Both the position numbers and the translations under genes were made by a program. Below are positions 34,595-45,707 of a DNA stretch of 64,000 nt, one piece after another. The DNA is taken from the NCBI RefSeq assembly GCF_033568475.1, contig NC_133123.1, positions 25,716,622 to 25,780,621 of the forward strand, written 5' to 3'. Below the pieces are notes generated by a model. That model searched no databases. It saw nothing but the letters and a program-made list of their open reading frames with translations, and was not told the origin of the DNA. Position 1 is the first letter of the stretch, and every line of letters begins with the position of its first letter. This DNA is from Henckelia pumila (lineage: Eukaryota > Streptophyta > Magnoliopsida > Lamiales > Gesneriaceae).

Positions 34595-35670
34595 TTATTT
34601 ATTACGATCTTTAATTCCTCCTAAGATGATTAGGAGTTGAATACAAAATTTTCGATCTCAACAATACATTATTGAAAAACGATAAAGACTACTTGGATCT
34701 TGAATAAAGTATTAATTAATAGACAGGTACCTTTTATTTAACTAGCATAAATTACAATATTTGATTTCGAACAACTTTCTTTTCAACTACATGGTGGCCA
34801 AAATTAGATATATTGTGGTATAGAAAAAAAAACAATATTCTGCGCATAAATCAATTACTTGTAAGATTAATGCACGGTGATTAGGGAGAGATCAACTCAA
34901 TAAATTAAGAAATTACTTCATATTAATCACAGTTTCTTATGAAATATTAAAGCCATTTTCTCATCAAAGTGTTAATGTGAAATCCATCACGACGACATTA
35001 CCTGACGTCACAACTCACGCTAATAATATTATGTGCCACGTTGACAACATTTCAGAGAAAAAAACAATAAAATAACAAAAAAAAATCAAAGCGCAGTATC
35101 GGATCAATGTAAAAAAGTAGTAACTCCTCTCTATGAGAATCAATAATTGCTATATGAGGTTCGAATGGAGTATATATGGCGATGAATAGATTAACTTTTC
35201 GAGTGGTATGTTTGGTTAACAATGATTTGGAATTTGATCCCATGGTTGAGTTCAACCAACATTCATTTCACAACTGTTTAGTGTCCTTAATTTGTTCCAT
35301 TTCCTTTTATTCCAAATCACTGTCACTAATCACTAATATTTTGTTGGATTTTTATAACACATCAAATGTCAATTTTATCAGGCATATTCATTTTGACACA
35401 CACCTTACGTCCGTACTAGTCACCTAGTCCTTTATATATAATAGCATGTTACATTATAAAGTATTTTTCCATTATCTATGTATGTGTGTACATATACATA
35501 TATATTATGGGAAACATACATTTTATGGTTCACTGACTTATTTAATTTTGATTTTTGGTCCAACATTTGGCGCAGTAACACCAACATTTGAAATTTAATG
35601 GACCAAAACTCAAAATAAGAAAATTTTAATTTAGAAAAAAATCTATTTTTCATGTGTGTATGTGTGTGTA
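34595..35670. other. Intergenic AT-rich sequence
   Basis: No supported gene. Short open frames here have no recognisable domain. Confidence 0.35.
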
Positions 35671-36006
35671 TAGTGGGGGTGCAATCGAGTCGAGTCGAGC
35701 TCAAGTATCATACTACTCGAGATCGAGCGCGACTCTATTTTGTCTACTCAAGCTCGACCTCGAGCTCGAAAAATAGACTTATATTTCGAGCTACTCGAGC
35801 TCGAGTAATTAATATCGATAATATTATATTTATATATATTTTATATTATATTTATATATATATATAGATAATTCAGTAGCTCGCAAGCTACTCGAACATA
35901 CAAATATACTACTCGAGCTCGAGTTCAGTCAAAACGAGCTCGAGTCGAGTTTTAACCGAGCCGCTTTCGAACTACTCACGAGTAGCTTGACTCGTTTGCA
36001 CCACTA
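35671..36006. mobile_element. hAT-like MITE rich in CGAGCT motifs
   Basis: Left end TAGTGGGGGTGCAATCGAG; right end inverted TAGTGGTGCAAACGAGTCAAG. Many CTCGAGCTCGAG palindromes occur inside both arms, so the element could fold back. Flanks share only ...GTGTA, so an 8-bp duplication is possible but degenerate. The interior is AT-rich. Confidence 0.6.
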
Positions 36007-36094
36007 CTAGTGTATACTATGCTATATAACGAAGGTCTTAGACTAACTAATTTGGTGCAACGTATAATCTTATTTACTTTAATAAATCTTTTAA

Positions 36095-36095
<1 letters not shown>

Positions 36096-36129
<34 letters not shown>
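36096..36129. repeat. (TA)n microsatellite bordering a palindromic element
   Basis: TA dinucleotides to the left of the palindrome at 36,130-36,284. Confidence 0.9.
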
Positions 36130-36132
<3 letters not shown>

Positions 36133-36284
36133 ATAAAAATTTTTAGCTGCCCAACCAATGATGTCCAACTCGTCTCCGACAACTAAAACTCGTTACCGTG
36201 TTTTAGTTATGCGAAAAATCAAAAACAAAAACCACTAAAACACGATACGAGGTGGGAAAATATTGTTGGACAACTGAAAAGTCC
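36130..36284. repeat. Palindromic element inside (TA)n tract, copy 1
   Basis: Left arm TTTTAGCTGCCCAACCAATG; right arm (inverted) TTTTCAGTTGTCCAACAATA. The core has ACTAAAACTCGTTACCGTG and CACTAAAACACGATACGAG. TA repeats flank both sides. Confidence 0.6.
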
Positions 36285-36306
36285 TATATATATATATATA
36301 TATATA

Positions 36307-36474
36307 AATTTTCAACTGCCCAACCAATGCTGCCCAACTCGTCCCCGACAACTAAAACTCAGTACCGTGTTTTAGTGATACGAAAAATTTAAAAAAAATA
36401 ACTAAAACCCGGTACCAGGTTTTAGTGATCGAGAACGAAGTGAGCAGGAATGGTTGGACAGCTGAAAATTATTC
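36307..36474. repeat. Palindromic element inside (TA)n tract, copy 2
   Basis: Same family as 36,130-36,284: left arm TTTTCAACTGCCCAACCAAT, right arm inverted TTTTCAGCTGTCCAACCATT. The core is CTAAAACCCGGTACCAGG. It is flanked by (TA)n on both sides. Confidence 0.65.
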
Positions 36475-36669
36475 TATATATATATATATTTATATATAAA
36501 GTTAGCATTTGATTCGAGTTTTATAATTTAAAAAAAAAAAAAAAAAAAAAAAGGCACTCAAATGTAGTCGAGAACCCGTTGATTTTTAGACTTTAATTTA
36601 TTTTAGTTTTTTAGACAAATTAAAATCACTTAAAAGCCGTACTAATTAATAAGATAAAAAATTTTAGGA

Positions 36670-37952
36670 GAAAATTCCGGTTCAGTCTTAAATGTTTGAA
36701 CACATTCCCGATTCAGTCCTAAATGTTTGAACGTTTTTGGTTTGGTCCCAAATGTTTTCCAAAAATTTTCGGTTCAGTTCTAAATGTTTTTATGTTTTTG
36801 GTTTGGTCCCAAATATTTTAAAAAGTTTTCAGTTCAGTCCTAAATGTTTTACGTTCCAGATTTCGTCCTAAATATTTTTCAAAATTTTTCGGTTTGGTCC
36901 TTCCATCTACAAACAAAGCGTGATAAAAAAAACTTACAAACAAAAGAAAAAGTTAAATAAAATAGAAGGTAATAATATTAATAATAATAACAACAATAAT
37001 AATAATAATAATAATGATAATAATAATAATAAATGAACAATAATTTTTTACAAATGAAAAAAATATAATATAAATTATGCAAAATAAAATTATAGAATAA
37101 AAAAATAATTGAACCGTGTAATCTTATAGTTAAAAACATTATCAATTACAAACAAATAAACAAATTTTTTAGCAAATAACTAGTATTTACTTATTTCACA
37201 AAATATTTAAAATTTTCAATAAATTTTTCAAGAGAAGAATACTTATGGTTAACAATTGAGAAAATATAATGAATTATTTGACCACCGTTAAAGTAGTGAT
37301 ATGAAATTAAGTTTTATTTAATAATAATTTTTTCTCAAATACTAATTATTTAAATTATAAAAAGAGTTTTAAAAAGATATATATATTTTTCCAACCTCCA
37401 AATTTTTTTTTAAATGTGCAAGCATCATGAATGAGAATATAACAAAATTAATAGAAATGTGAAATAACATCATTAAATTTTAATTTCTCAAGTTTCGTTT
37501 ATTTTATTTAAGTTTTTATTTTGTAGCATCATGAATTTAATATTTTCATTTTGAACATTGTGTAAAATTGATTTAAATTTGGATAAAAACTCTAATAAAT
37601 TTGTGTTTTATTTACAACTTGTTTAATGTTAAATATATAATAAATAATATAAAACTCAATCATAAATGATATAACACTACGCGGTGTTAGTTTTAACACA
37701 TGAGTAGATGGAGGGATCAAACCGGGAAATTTTGAGAAATATTTGGCACAAAATCTGTAATGTAAAAATATTTAGGACTGAAACAAGAACTTTTAGGAAA
37801 CATTTAGGACCAAATTAACCGGGAACGTATAAACATTTAGAACTGAACCGGGAACTTTTAGAAAACATTTAAGACCAAACCGGAAATGTCCAAACATTTA
37901 AGACTAAACCGAAAATGTGTCCAAACATTTATGACTGAACCGGGATTTTGCC
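36670..37952. mobile_element. MULE-like non-autonomous element with tandem-repeat ends, copy 1
   Basis: Both ends consist of about five tandem units related to CGGTTCAGTCCTAAATGTTTGAAC, alternating with GGTTTGGTCCCAAATGTTTT, inverted at the right end. The AT-rich interior (about 36,905-37,710) closely matches copy 2 at 62,086-63,329. It codes for nothing. Flanks AAAATTTTAG and AAATTTTTAAG could be a decayed target duplication. Confidence 0.75.
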
Positions 37953-39085
37953 CAAATTTTTAAGTATGTATGAGTTGTATCTTTATTTACTTATTTTCTT
38001 TCAAAAATCATATTTGTGAATTGATGTCACAAGTAAAGTTTCAGTATTCTTTTTTCCCCCCGACAATTTTGGTGATTTTTATCAAAATTATTTGTCAGAA
38101 TTATATATTCGTTTTCATTTTCTTCTTTAAGAATGGAATCAGAATTATAATTTTGATTTAGCAAAGAATCTATTGTCTTTCAGCGTAAAAACCGAGTGGA
38201 ATTCAGAAAAGTTGAAATTCTTTTCAGGAAAAAAGAATATTTTTGAAAAGACAATTAGAAACCTAAAAGTGGTTATTTATTTACTCTTATAATTCATCCA
38301 TCTTCAACGAAATATGCTTTCAAAAATGTTAGGATCAAAGTTACATATGATCTTATCGCATGCATTGTCTTATTACAATTAAAAATTAAATATGAATTTT
38401 ATTTTTCTCTAATTAATTGATTTTTTCAAAAATTATAAAAAAAATTACTGGTAGGTAGGGCTGTGTATATATTGTTTTTGATGTATCTGAGTACTCGATA
38501 TGAAAACAGAAAGCAGAAACGATACGTCGAAGCAAGAGTGAAACTCTTAGTCCGCAAGACGAAATTGTCTCATACAAAGTGCTTAATGGTAGCGGCAATT
38601 TTCTCTATGATACAACGACGTTAGTCAAGAGATAGCAGCACAAAAAATCTCTCGATGACAGCGAACAAAATATTCAGAACTTTTAGTGAGAAGGCAGAAG
38701 GCGGAAGATGTATTTCAAATTATATCTCGACTGCAGACTGATCGAGGAATCTCCTATGAACGAACACAACTCATCATCGAGCAGACACACACATTGATCC
38801 GAAGCACTTTGTAATGTAGATATTATGAAATTTAGTAGACTTATGACAATTTGATTTAATTCATTTTTTCGTAAAACGAGAATAATTACATGAGAAGGAA
38901 AGATTATTTTCTTCGATATGATATATACTCATGTGTGTCATTCATATCAGCACTTTGAACGAAAAATCTAACATATATAAATATATATATCACTTTGAAT
39001 TGTGAATTTCTTTTTTTACCATTTATTTTCTATTTTTATTATCCCACCATTAATTAATCATATTGTGTGTTAATTAATATTGTGA

Positions 39086-39091
<6 letters not shown>
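37953..39091. other. Intergenic sequence with an unassigned mixed-composition block
   Basis: Mostly AT-rich. The block at about 38,460-38,840 has balanced composition and may be an old transposon or untranslated remnant. A 61-codon minus-strand frame in it has no domain I recognise. No gene is called. Confidence 0.35.

Positions 39092-39134
<43 letters not shown>
39092..39134. repeat. (TA)n microsatellite
   Basis: TA dinucleotides immediately left of the palindromic element at 39,135. Confidence 0.95.
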
Positions 39135-39135
<1 letters not shown>

Positions 39136-39278
39136 CTCCGATCCCCTGCACCCTAGGGTGCTGGAAAACTGTGTGCGACAACTAAAACCCGATAGTGGAT
39201 TTTAGTGTTTTTTTTTTTGCACCACTAAAACCCACAACACACACAGTTTTTCTGCACTATGTGCAGGAGATCAAAATT
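39135..39278. repeat. Palindromic element inside (TA)n tract, copy 3
   Basis: Left arm GATCCCCTGCACCCTAGGGT then GGAAAACTGTGTG; right arm inverted GATCTCCTGCACATAGTGCA then GAAAAACTGTGTG. The core is ACTAAAACCCGATAGTGG with a T-run and CACTAAAACCC. (TA)n flanks both sides. Confidence 0.65.
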
Positions 39279-39309
<31 letters not shown>

Positions 39310-40682
39310 CTCTATTTTTAATTTTACTCTAAAAATTTACAATTGTAACCTTTGATTGATTTTATTTTTAGCAAACTCATTCATAGTTTCAAACCTTATA
39401 TTCTTAAAATATGTTATCTATAACATCAATTACTCAAAATAATATAGCTAAATTTGTTATTAAAAACACACAAAAATATCAAAAACAAATTATTAATTTT
39501 TCTTTAATCTAAACTTATATTTTCTTTTAATTTTTCTAAAAAAATGATAGTTCATTTTTATGCTTTAGTTTTTTTTATTGAGTATAACCTATCTCAGTTT
39601 TTTTAATTGTAACTTAAATTTTAAAATTTAAAAATAATTATAATATCTTATAAAAAGATATATAACTTAATAAAAAAAATTTATTTTAAAATAATTTTTT
39701 TTATAAATTTATAGTTAATATATTTGTATATTAGCATAAACCAAAATAAACACAAATTAATCTTAATATTTAGTGTTTATTTACATTATAATAATTGAGT
39801 TTAAATAATATTTTATATTATAATAATTATGTTTTTAGTCACGAAAAAATATATTACAAAATAAAAAGTATAAAATAACATATAACACCGGTAAAGTTTC
39901 GCTTGTACGAATCCGTGATGCCAAGGAAAACAAGAATCGACATGTACAACTTGAGCAACATGGCATGCAATTTTCTTTTAATTTATTTTTATTATGATTA
40001 GTAAGAGTAAAATTGGATCCCACAAGGAATAAGATACTCCAATCTTAGGAAAAAAAATTAAAAGAAAATATTGAAAAAGAAGAAGTTTTCATTGCATAAC
40101 CACTCAATAAGTTTATTTTATTATTTTATACCATAGAGTTGTCAACTCCAAGAATAATACAGCTCATGAAACCCGATTCATCACATCACTTAAGCTTGGG
40201 CCTATTTGAAATTTGATTAGTTCAGGGGCCCCTTATACCATTTTTTTAATCAACTTTGTTTTTCCCCACAAATTCCCATAACGACTTATTAATAGTTCCA
40301 AAATATCCCAACTGTACGGACAACCAACATGAGTACTTGGTGACATTGACCAAAAGAAAAATCATAAATTTTATAAGATCGGAGACGGACAAGAAATAAT
40401 GCAGATGTAGCATAAAAAACGACTATGAAGGTTTAGTTTCTTGCCACGTGCCATCGACCTGTTCGCCACGTGGACTTCCACATACTCTTTTCTTTGGTCT
40501 CTCAAGTGAGACCGTACGTGCAGTCTATTCTACTATACATTTTTTTATTCTCTCACATATGCACTCCTTTGTATTATAAGAAAACACCGGTACGTTTCCA
40601 GAAATCGGATTGGAAGACATAAACACAATGAATTTATTAGACAAAACGTCTCAAGAAATTGTCGTTTCTAGTGATGGTCACA
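39279..40682. other. AT-rich intergenic region and IPT 3' flank
   Basis: No coding sequence is supported. Composition is very AT-rich to about 40,080 and more mixed from there to the end of the IPT gene. Confidence 0.4.
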
Positions 40683-41675
40683 CTAGAGGGTGGCGGTCAC
40701 GATGGCAGTCGTAGTGGCAGTGGTGGATCCACGAAAGATTGATGTGACAGGCGATATGACCGAAGACGTTTGCGTGGCAATAGTTTTCGAGAGAAAACGA
40801 TCCACGATTTTGGTACTCTGTGTTGCCACCGATCGTTCCCAGGCCTCGTCGCCATGTTTGAGGAAAGCCTCAGTGGCATCGAGGCGATGCATCCGCCACT
40901 CCAATATTCCCTCCAATCTTAAAATGTTTTGAACTTGTCTACAAGACAAAATGCAAGTGTTGGATTTGATTTGCTCGATAGCCTCCTCAAGAACCTTAAC
41001 CCTACTTTCATCATCATGAAATGGTTCACTTTTAAAGTACTCGTGCATCTCCGGCACGCCGATAGCTCGCCGGATCCCGCGAGTATAATCCCCCGAGGGG
41101 TCGAAAAATTCCTTGACCTCATCCACGAGTCGAGCGTCCACCATTCGATCGACTCTTTTGGAGACGAAAGAATGTAGGATAGGCATCAAGACGTCCACCC
41201 AAAGAAAGCAAAAGTCGTACTTGTTCCTGAACTCTATGTCATCGTTGACAAGTGCCTTGACATAAGAGTTGGAGCCTCCGACGATGATCGGCAACCGGCC
41301 CCTCCTCGTTATCCTGTCGGCGGCGAGGGATGCATGGTACACGAAATCGGTGGCCGTGAAATCGTCGTCCGGAGGGGCGAAACCGAGCAAATGATGGGGC
41401 ACGCCGCGACGTTCCTCGTCCGTAACCTTGTTGGTTACTATGTCTAAACCTTTGTAAATCTGCATTTTGTCGGAGTTGATAACCTCGGCGTCGTAACGAT
41501 TCGCCAATTCGATCGAAAGACGCGACTTACCGGTGCCGGTGGCACCGATCACCACCACCACCTTGTCCTTGCGGCGTTGCCGGGGAAGTATGAGTTGATC
41601 CATATTGATCAAACTCCCGGGAAAGTTCACCAGTGGCTGTACTTGATTGCAGGCAGCTGACAATGAAATCCTCAT
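40683..41675 (-). CDS. Adenylate isopentenyltransferase (cytokinin synthase, IPT3/IPT5-like)
   Basis: Transfers a dimethylallyl group to ATP/ADP, the first step of isopentenyladenine and zeatin-type cytokinin synthesis; plant enzymes of this type act in plastids or cytosol. It is one intronless frame of 330 residues from MRISLSAACN, normal for the family. The P-loop GATGTGKS lies at 44-51, followed by VINSDKMQIYKGLDIVTNKV with the probable catalytic Asp69. Other blocks are GVPHHLLG, DFTATDF, PIIVGGSNSYVKALV, CFLWVDV, RVDRMVDARLVDEV and GIRRAIGVPE, then the C-terminal CRQVQNILRL. No zinc-finger extension exists, so it is not the tRNA-type. An earlier in-frame ATG at 41,696 would add seven residues. 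The Thr/Ala-rich tail (TTATTTAIVTATL) is low-complexity. Confidence 0.93.
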   Translation of the reverse strand: MRISLSAACNQVQPLVNFPGSLINMDQLILPRQRRKDKVVVVIGATGTGKSRLSIELANRYDAEVINSDKMQIYKGLDIVTNKVTDEERRGVPHHLLGFAPPDDDFTATDFVYHASLAADRITRRGRLPIIVGGSNSYVKALVNDDIEFRNKYDFCFLWVDVLMPILHSFVSKRVDRMVDARLVDEVKEFFDPSGDYTRGIRRAIGVPEMHEYFKSEPFHDDESRVKVLEEAIEQIKSNTCILSCRQVQNILRLEGILEWRMHRLDATEAFLKHGDEAWERSVATQSTKIVDRFLSKTIATQTSSVISPVTSIFRGSTTATTTAIVTATL

Positions 41676-41833
41676 TATAATTGCAATTAGGAACAAAAAT
41701 AAGAAAAAAAGGAATCAGCACAATTTCCTTTATCTCTTTCTCGTTTGCAACTAAATGGGATTCGGAGAAAATTGGGTTGATTTTATAAAAGTGAGGAGAC
41801 AAAATTTGCGAAGTCCGTTGGAGTGTCAGAGGG

Positions 41834-41841
41834 TATTTATA
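41834..41841 (-). promoter_or_regulatory. Possible TATA box of IPT gene
   Basis: On the minus strand GAGTATAAATACC lies about 160 bp upstream of the IPT start codon in otherwise non-TA-rich sequence. Confidence 0.5.
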
Positions 41842-41944
41842 CTCGGAGAAGTTGGAGCCATGCATATAAAATACGCACGAGTCAATGCTTCACACGTGTT
41901 ATTTAATTAATAAATTAATACTTTTTTTCCCACCCGGATTTGCG

Positions 41945-42297
41945 GTCCTGTTTGGTACGAGTGTTATTAATCTATATATATAACTTATCCTATTTAATTT
42001 CGCGTTCTTTTTCGTCATACTATTTATTCATCTATTAATTATTTATTTTACATCAATCAAATAATTGAATTTAAATTACTATATAACTCATATAAATAAT
42101 AGTATTCATATTTTATTTATTTTTCAAAAAAAAATTGTAATTTATCATTTTATATAAAATTTAATCATTCAAATCAAATAAACTACAATCTATCAATCAA
42201 ATCAAACACTATATTAACTATCATTTTTTATTTATTTTATATTACATTATATTACTTATCCATGTATTATTTATTACATCAATCGAACCAAACGGTA
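41945..42297. mobile_element. Dispersed AT-rich MITE-like repeat, copy 3 (most complete)
   Basis: Left end CTGTTTGGTACGAGTGTTAT; right end inverted CCGTTTGGTTCGATTGATGT. The left arm TATAACTTATCC and right arm TGGATAAGTAAT are also inverted. It shares its interior with copies at 3655 and 13,995. It lies about 270 bp upstream of the IPT start codon, at the far side of the promoter. Confidence 0.6.
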
Positions 42298-42771
42298 GTT
42301 ACAAATTGAATTTGAAATTACAAAATTATTCCGACACTTTATTTAGATTTTTTTCAAAAGTGTATTTAAGATAATTTGTAATTTCAAATACACTTTGTAA
42401 CGAAATATCTAATCTCATGTGTACATGTAACATGATCCAAATTGGTTAGGTAAGTCCGCCTCTTTTAAGTTTTTGGTAGTCAATATTTGATTTTTTGTAT
42501 AACATTTTTTTGTGCACATTTAATTTAGTTTTTTTTTTTTGTCGGAATAATAATATGTGGCGATATTTGCGGATATGATGCAAACATTATTTACATCATG
42601 ACATGCCTTGTTCCTAACATAACATTAGGCTAAAATTGAGAAATCTAAGCAAAAAAGTATGGACTAAATGTGAAAAAAAATCAAATTATTAAACTATGTC
42701 TTAAAGGGTTTGATTTGGAACTTTTCTATGTTCAAAGCTTTCCGTTTTCCAAATTAATTTCCTAATCTTTT

Positions 42772-42815
<44 letters not shown>

Positions 42816-43302
42816 TCATTAGAAATCCGAGAATTATGTATCGTTTTAAATCTAAAAATTTATTTAAAATCATTTTACGAAATTTCCGGTTACATTAATT
42901 TGATTATGAAGTCAATAATCAGTAAAAATATTTTAAAATCAACTTGCCACTTATTTGTGGTTGGTGCCACTTAAAAGTCACTATCTAATCTAAGCATATA
43001 AAAAAGGTACTATTTTGCCTAAAAGGCTTCATCTTCTTGAAGTGAATAAGTAAACAAGAGAGGTAAAATGTGGGGAGCCAACCCATTTTAAAAATGTAAA
43101 TCATGACGAGGTTGTGAATCAAACATTAATACGTTACGATTGTATTAATATGAGAGGTTTGACCCTACTTCATGGGTATTACCCCATGTGATAGGTGACA
43201 CTCACTAATTAGTTCAAATAATGTGAATTTCACTTAATTATGTAGGACCCACATGATTTAAACTAAGAAAATGCTTCCACTTACCCCATGGGGTGGTAAG
43301 TT
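42298..43302. other. Intergenic AT-rich sequence
   Basis: No gene. It contains the (TA)n tract at 42,774-42,812. Confidence 0.35.
42774..42812. repeat. (TA)n microsatellite
   Basis: Uninterrupted TA dinucleotides. Confidence 0.95.
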
Positions 43303-43460
43303 AGATCCTACCTATACAGGCACTGCCTTGAGGTAGATCTAACGGTAAACATTTACCAATAAATGCGGGGTCCATTATTTTTTGGTGGACCCCGCATGTA
43401 TTGATAAATGAGTACCCTTAGATCTATCATGGGGGTAATGCCTGTAAAGGTTGGTTGAAA
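43303..43460. mobile_element. 160-bp near-palindromic foldback MITE, copy A
   Basis: The two halves are inverted copies: GATCCTACCTATACAGGCAC against (inverted) TTCAACCAACCTTTACAGGC, and ACCAATAAATGCGGGGTCCA against TATCAATACATGCGGGGTCC. The loop is about TTATTTTTTGG. Copies B (44,901) and C (46,549, opposite orientation) share the same blocks. Confidence 0.75.
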
Positions 43461-44258
43461 TAAACCGGGGTAATGCACATTATATATTCTTTATTACAAA
43501 AATTGGTACTAGTATATCAATGTATTTTCAACTCATCGAGATATATTTCATATTTAGACCCTATTAATTATATGAAAATTGTATTTTTTCCATCTATATT
43601 TAAGTCTATACGATTTTGGTTCACCATGTCATCCAAATTGATTAATAACAATTTTGTATATTTAATTTTTTTAAAAAATATTTGGTACTTCGTTTTAGAA
43701 TTTTAGTCTCTTTTTTTTTTGAATTGGTTATATGGTATTGGACACATTAATTAGTATCATGTCAACGCTACATCGATGTCATGTCTGAATCATAAAAAAA
43801 CTAAAATTACAAAAGAAGCAAAGACAACAGACGTGAAGTGAAATTTAATAACATCTAGATAATGAAAACCTCAAAAGGACAAACATAAACAACCGAATTA
43901 ACTTACAATTTTTCCTAAATTAAACATCATGGCATCATGAAATTATATAAACCAATTTACATTACCCTAAAATTGCATCCAATTTTATTCTTATTCGTTC
44001 TCACAATGTGGAGTTCATAGAGAAAAAAAAAAATCATGAATTGGCATATAGATATATGTGGTCCCTTGGTAGGAATTGGCTCAACCCTTGAGCTATTACC
44101 TAGCTAGTAGCTAATGATATAGTCGAAGTAACCATAAATATAAATTTTTGAAACAATATCTTTAAAAGTGGATTGAACTCAATCTGATAGTTAAGGCTCA
44201 AATACTCGGGGCTGTTAACGCTTGAGGGTTCAACTTCGTATGGTGTATATTAAATTTT
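43461..44258. other. Intergenic AT-rich sequence
   Basis: No gene or clear repeat is seen. Confidence 0.35.
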
Positions 44259-44570
44259 GGAAAAACTGCGATTTTGGTCCTTAATGTTTGTCATTTTGCG
44301 ATTACGGTTCTCTATATTTTTATATTTCAGTTTTAGCCTTGCATATTTTGATTTTTGGCAATTTCAGTCCTTTTTATTCGAAAATGCTTATGTGGCACTA
44401 TATACGTCAGTCCCACATCAGCACTGTATTGGTGTCACATCAGCGCCACATCAAAAAAAGAACTAAAAGTGCCAAAAAAATAAAGATAGCGGACTAAAAC
44501 TGAAATTTGAAAATATAAAGGAACAAAATCGCAAATTGACAAATATATATGACTAAAAAACAATTTTTCC
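44259..44570. mobile_element. MITE with about 110-bp terminal inverted repeats
   Basis: Left arm GGAAAAACTGCGATTTTGGT then TTTGTCATTTTGCGATT and TTTCAGTTTTAG. The right arm, inverted, reads GGAAAAATTGTTTTTTAGTC then TTTGTCAATTTGCGATT and TTTCAGTTTTAG. The centre is GC-richer with repeated CACATCAGC. Flanks are AT-rich, so the target duplication cannot be defined. Confidence 0.65.
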
Positions 44571-44900
44571 TTTTAATTTTTATCATGGAAATCGATATTT
44601 TAATTCACAACATGGAAGCCTTTAATTAATGTACTCACCTGAATAGATTAACTTCTGAACTTTTTTATGTTTGTCCAACTTTATGTGGAAAATGACACCA
44701 AAATTTTGTGGTGATAAGGCCACACTAAAATTAGGGCACTCTAGGACTTCGTATATGTTTATCTAAACGGTACTTTGTTCATGTGAGTGATTCGTACCCT
44801 TTTAAAAATTATAGGACCCAAAAAAAAAAAACTAACTAGAGGTTTGCCCATATTTTATAACTCAGTCACCAAATTTCCATTATTGGAACAATGGTAAATG
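44571..44900. other. Intergenic AT-rich sequence
   Basis: No feature is seen. Confidence 0.3.
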
Positions 44901-45062
44901 AGATCCTACATGTACAAGCACTGCCCCAATTAAAAAAAGCTAAAGGTGGAGATTTATCAATACATGTAGAGTCCATTATTTTTTCAGTGGACCTCATATA
45001 TATTCATAAATTTCCACCATTAGATGCACTATTAAGGTAGTATCTGTACAGGTAGGATGAAA
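44901..45062. mobile_element. 160-bp foldback MITE, copy B
   Basis: Starts AGATCCTACATGTACAAGCA and ends TATCTGTACAGGTAGGATGA. It is more diverged than copies A and C but keeps the central TCCATTATTTTTTCAGTGGA turn. Confidence 0.65.
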
Positions 45063-45645
45063 TTTTCCTAGATATCGTATTCAAAATATAATTATAACAA
45101 TCTCCTCCTGATAATAAAAAAAAATGAATACATAAATAAAGGTGTAATAACAAATAGCTTAGGGTAAACACTTAGTTAATGATGTGGTAGTTAGGATAAA
45201 ATGTAATAAATTAATTTAATAGCATCATAACCACTTATGTCGTTAATATTAATTATATTCTTGCGGCTGCTTTCATTATGAAAAGAAATTGCCCACCAAT
45301 TGTAGATAATGTGATTAATTCTATTGTTTATTGCAAGATCATGACAAATTTGAACAAACTGAGAAACAAAGATAAGATATTCTTAAATTAATTAACAAAA
45401 AAATTTAAGCATATAAAATCGATACTAGTGGTTCCTAGCTCTGGCTTTACCAACGAAAGGAATCACTTCTCACGTGGTATGGACAATATTAGATCTTTAA
45501 TTAGATCTCAATACATGCATGGGGTGAGCTTCTCATATTAAGTAGTTAGTTTTCGTTTCGACTCCTTTTTTCTGCTACATTAGAAAAATTATTTTATGTA
45601 TGTATAGAAATCATTTATGACCATAAATAGAATTTTGGATCTGAT

Positions 45646-45707
<62 letters not shown>

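Noticed and set aside
36963-37033. (AAT)n arrays here and at 62,391-62,416 considered as independent microsatellites
   Set aside because: They lie at the same place inside the two copies of the MULE-like element and are part of it.
38413-38598. 61-codon minus-strand frame in a mixed-composition block
   Set aside because: No recognisable domain; perhaps part of an old transposon, but this could not be supported.
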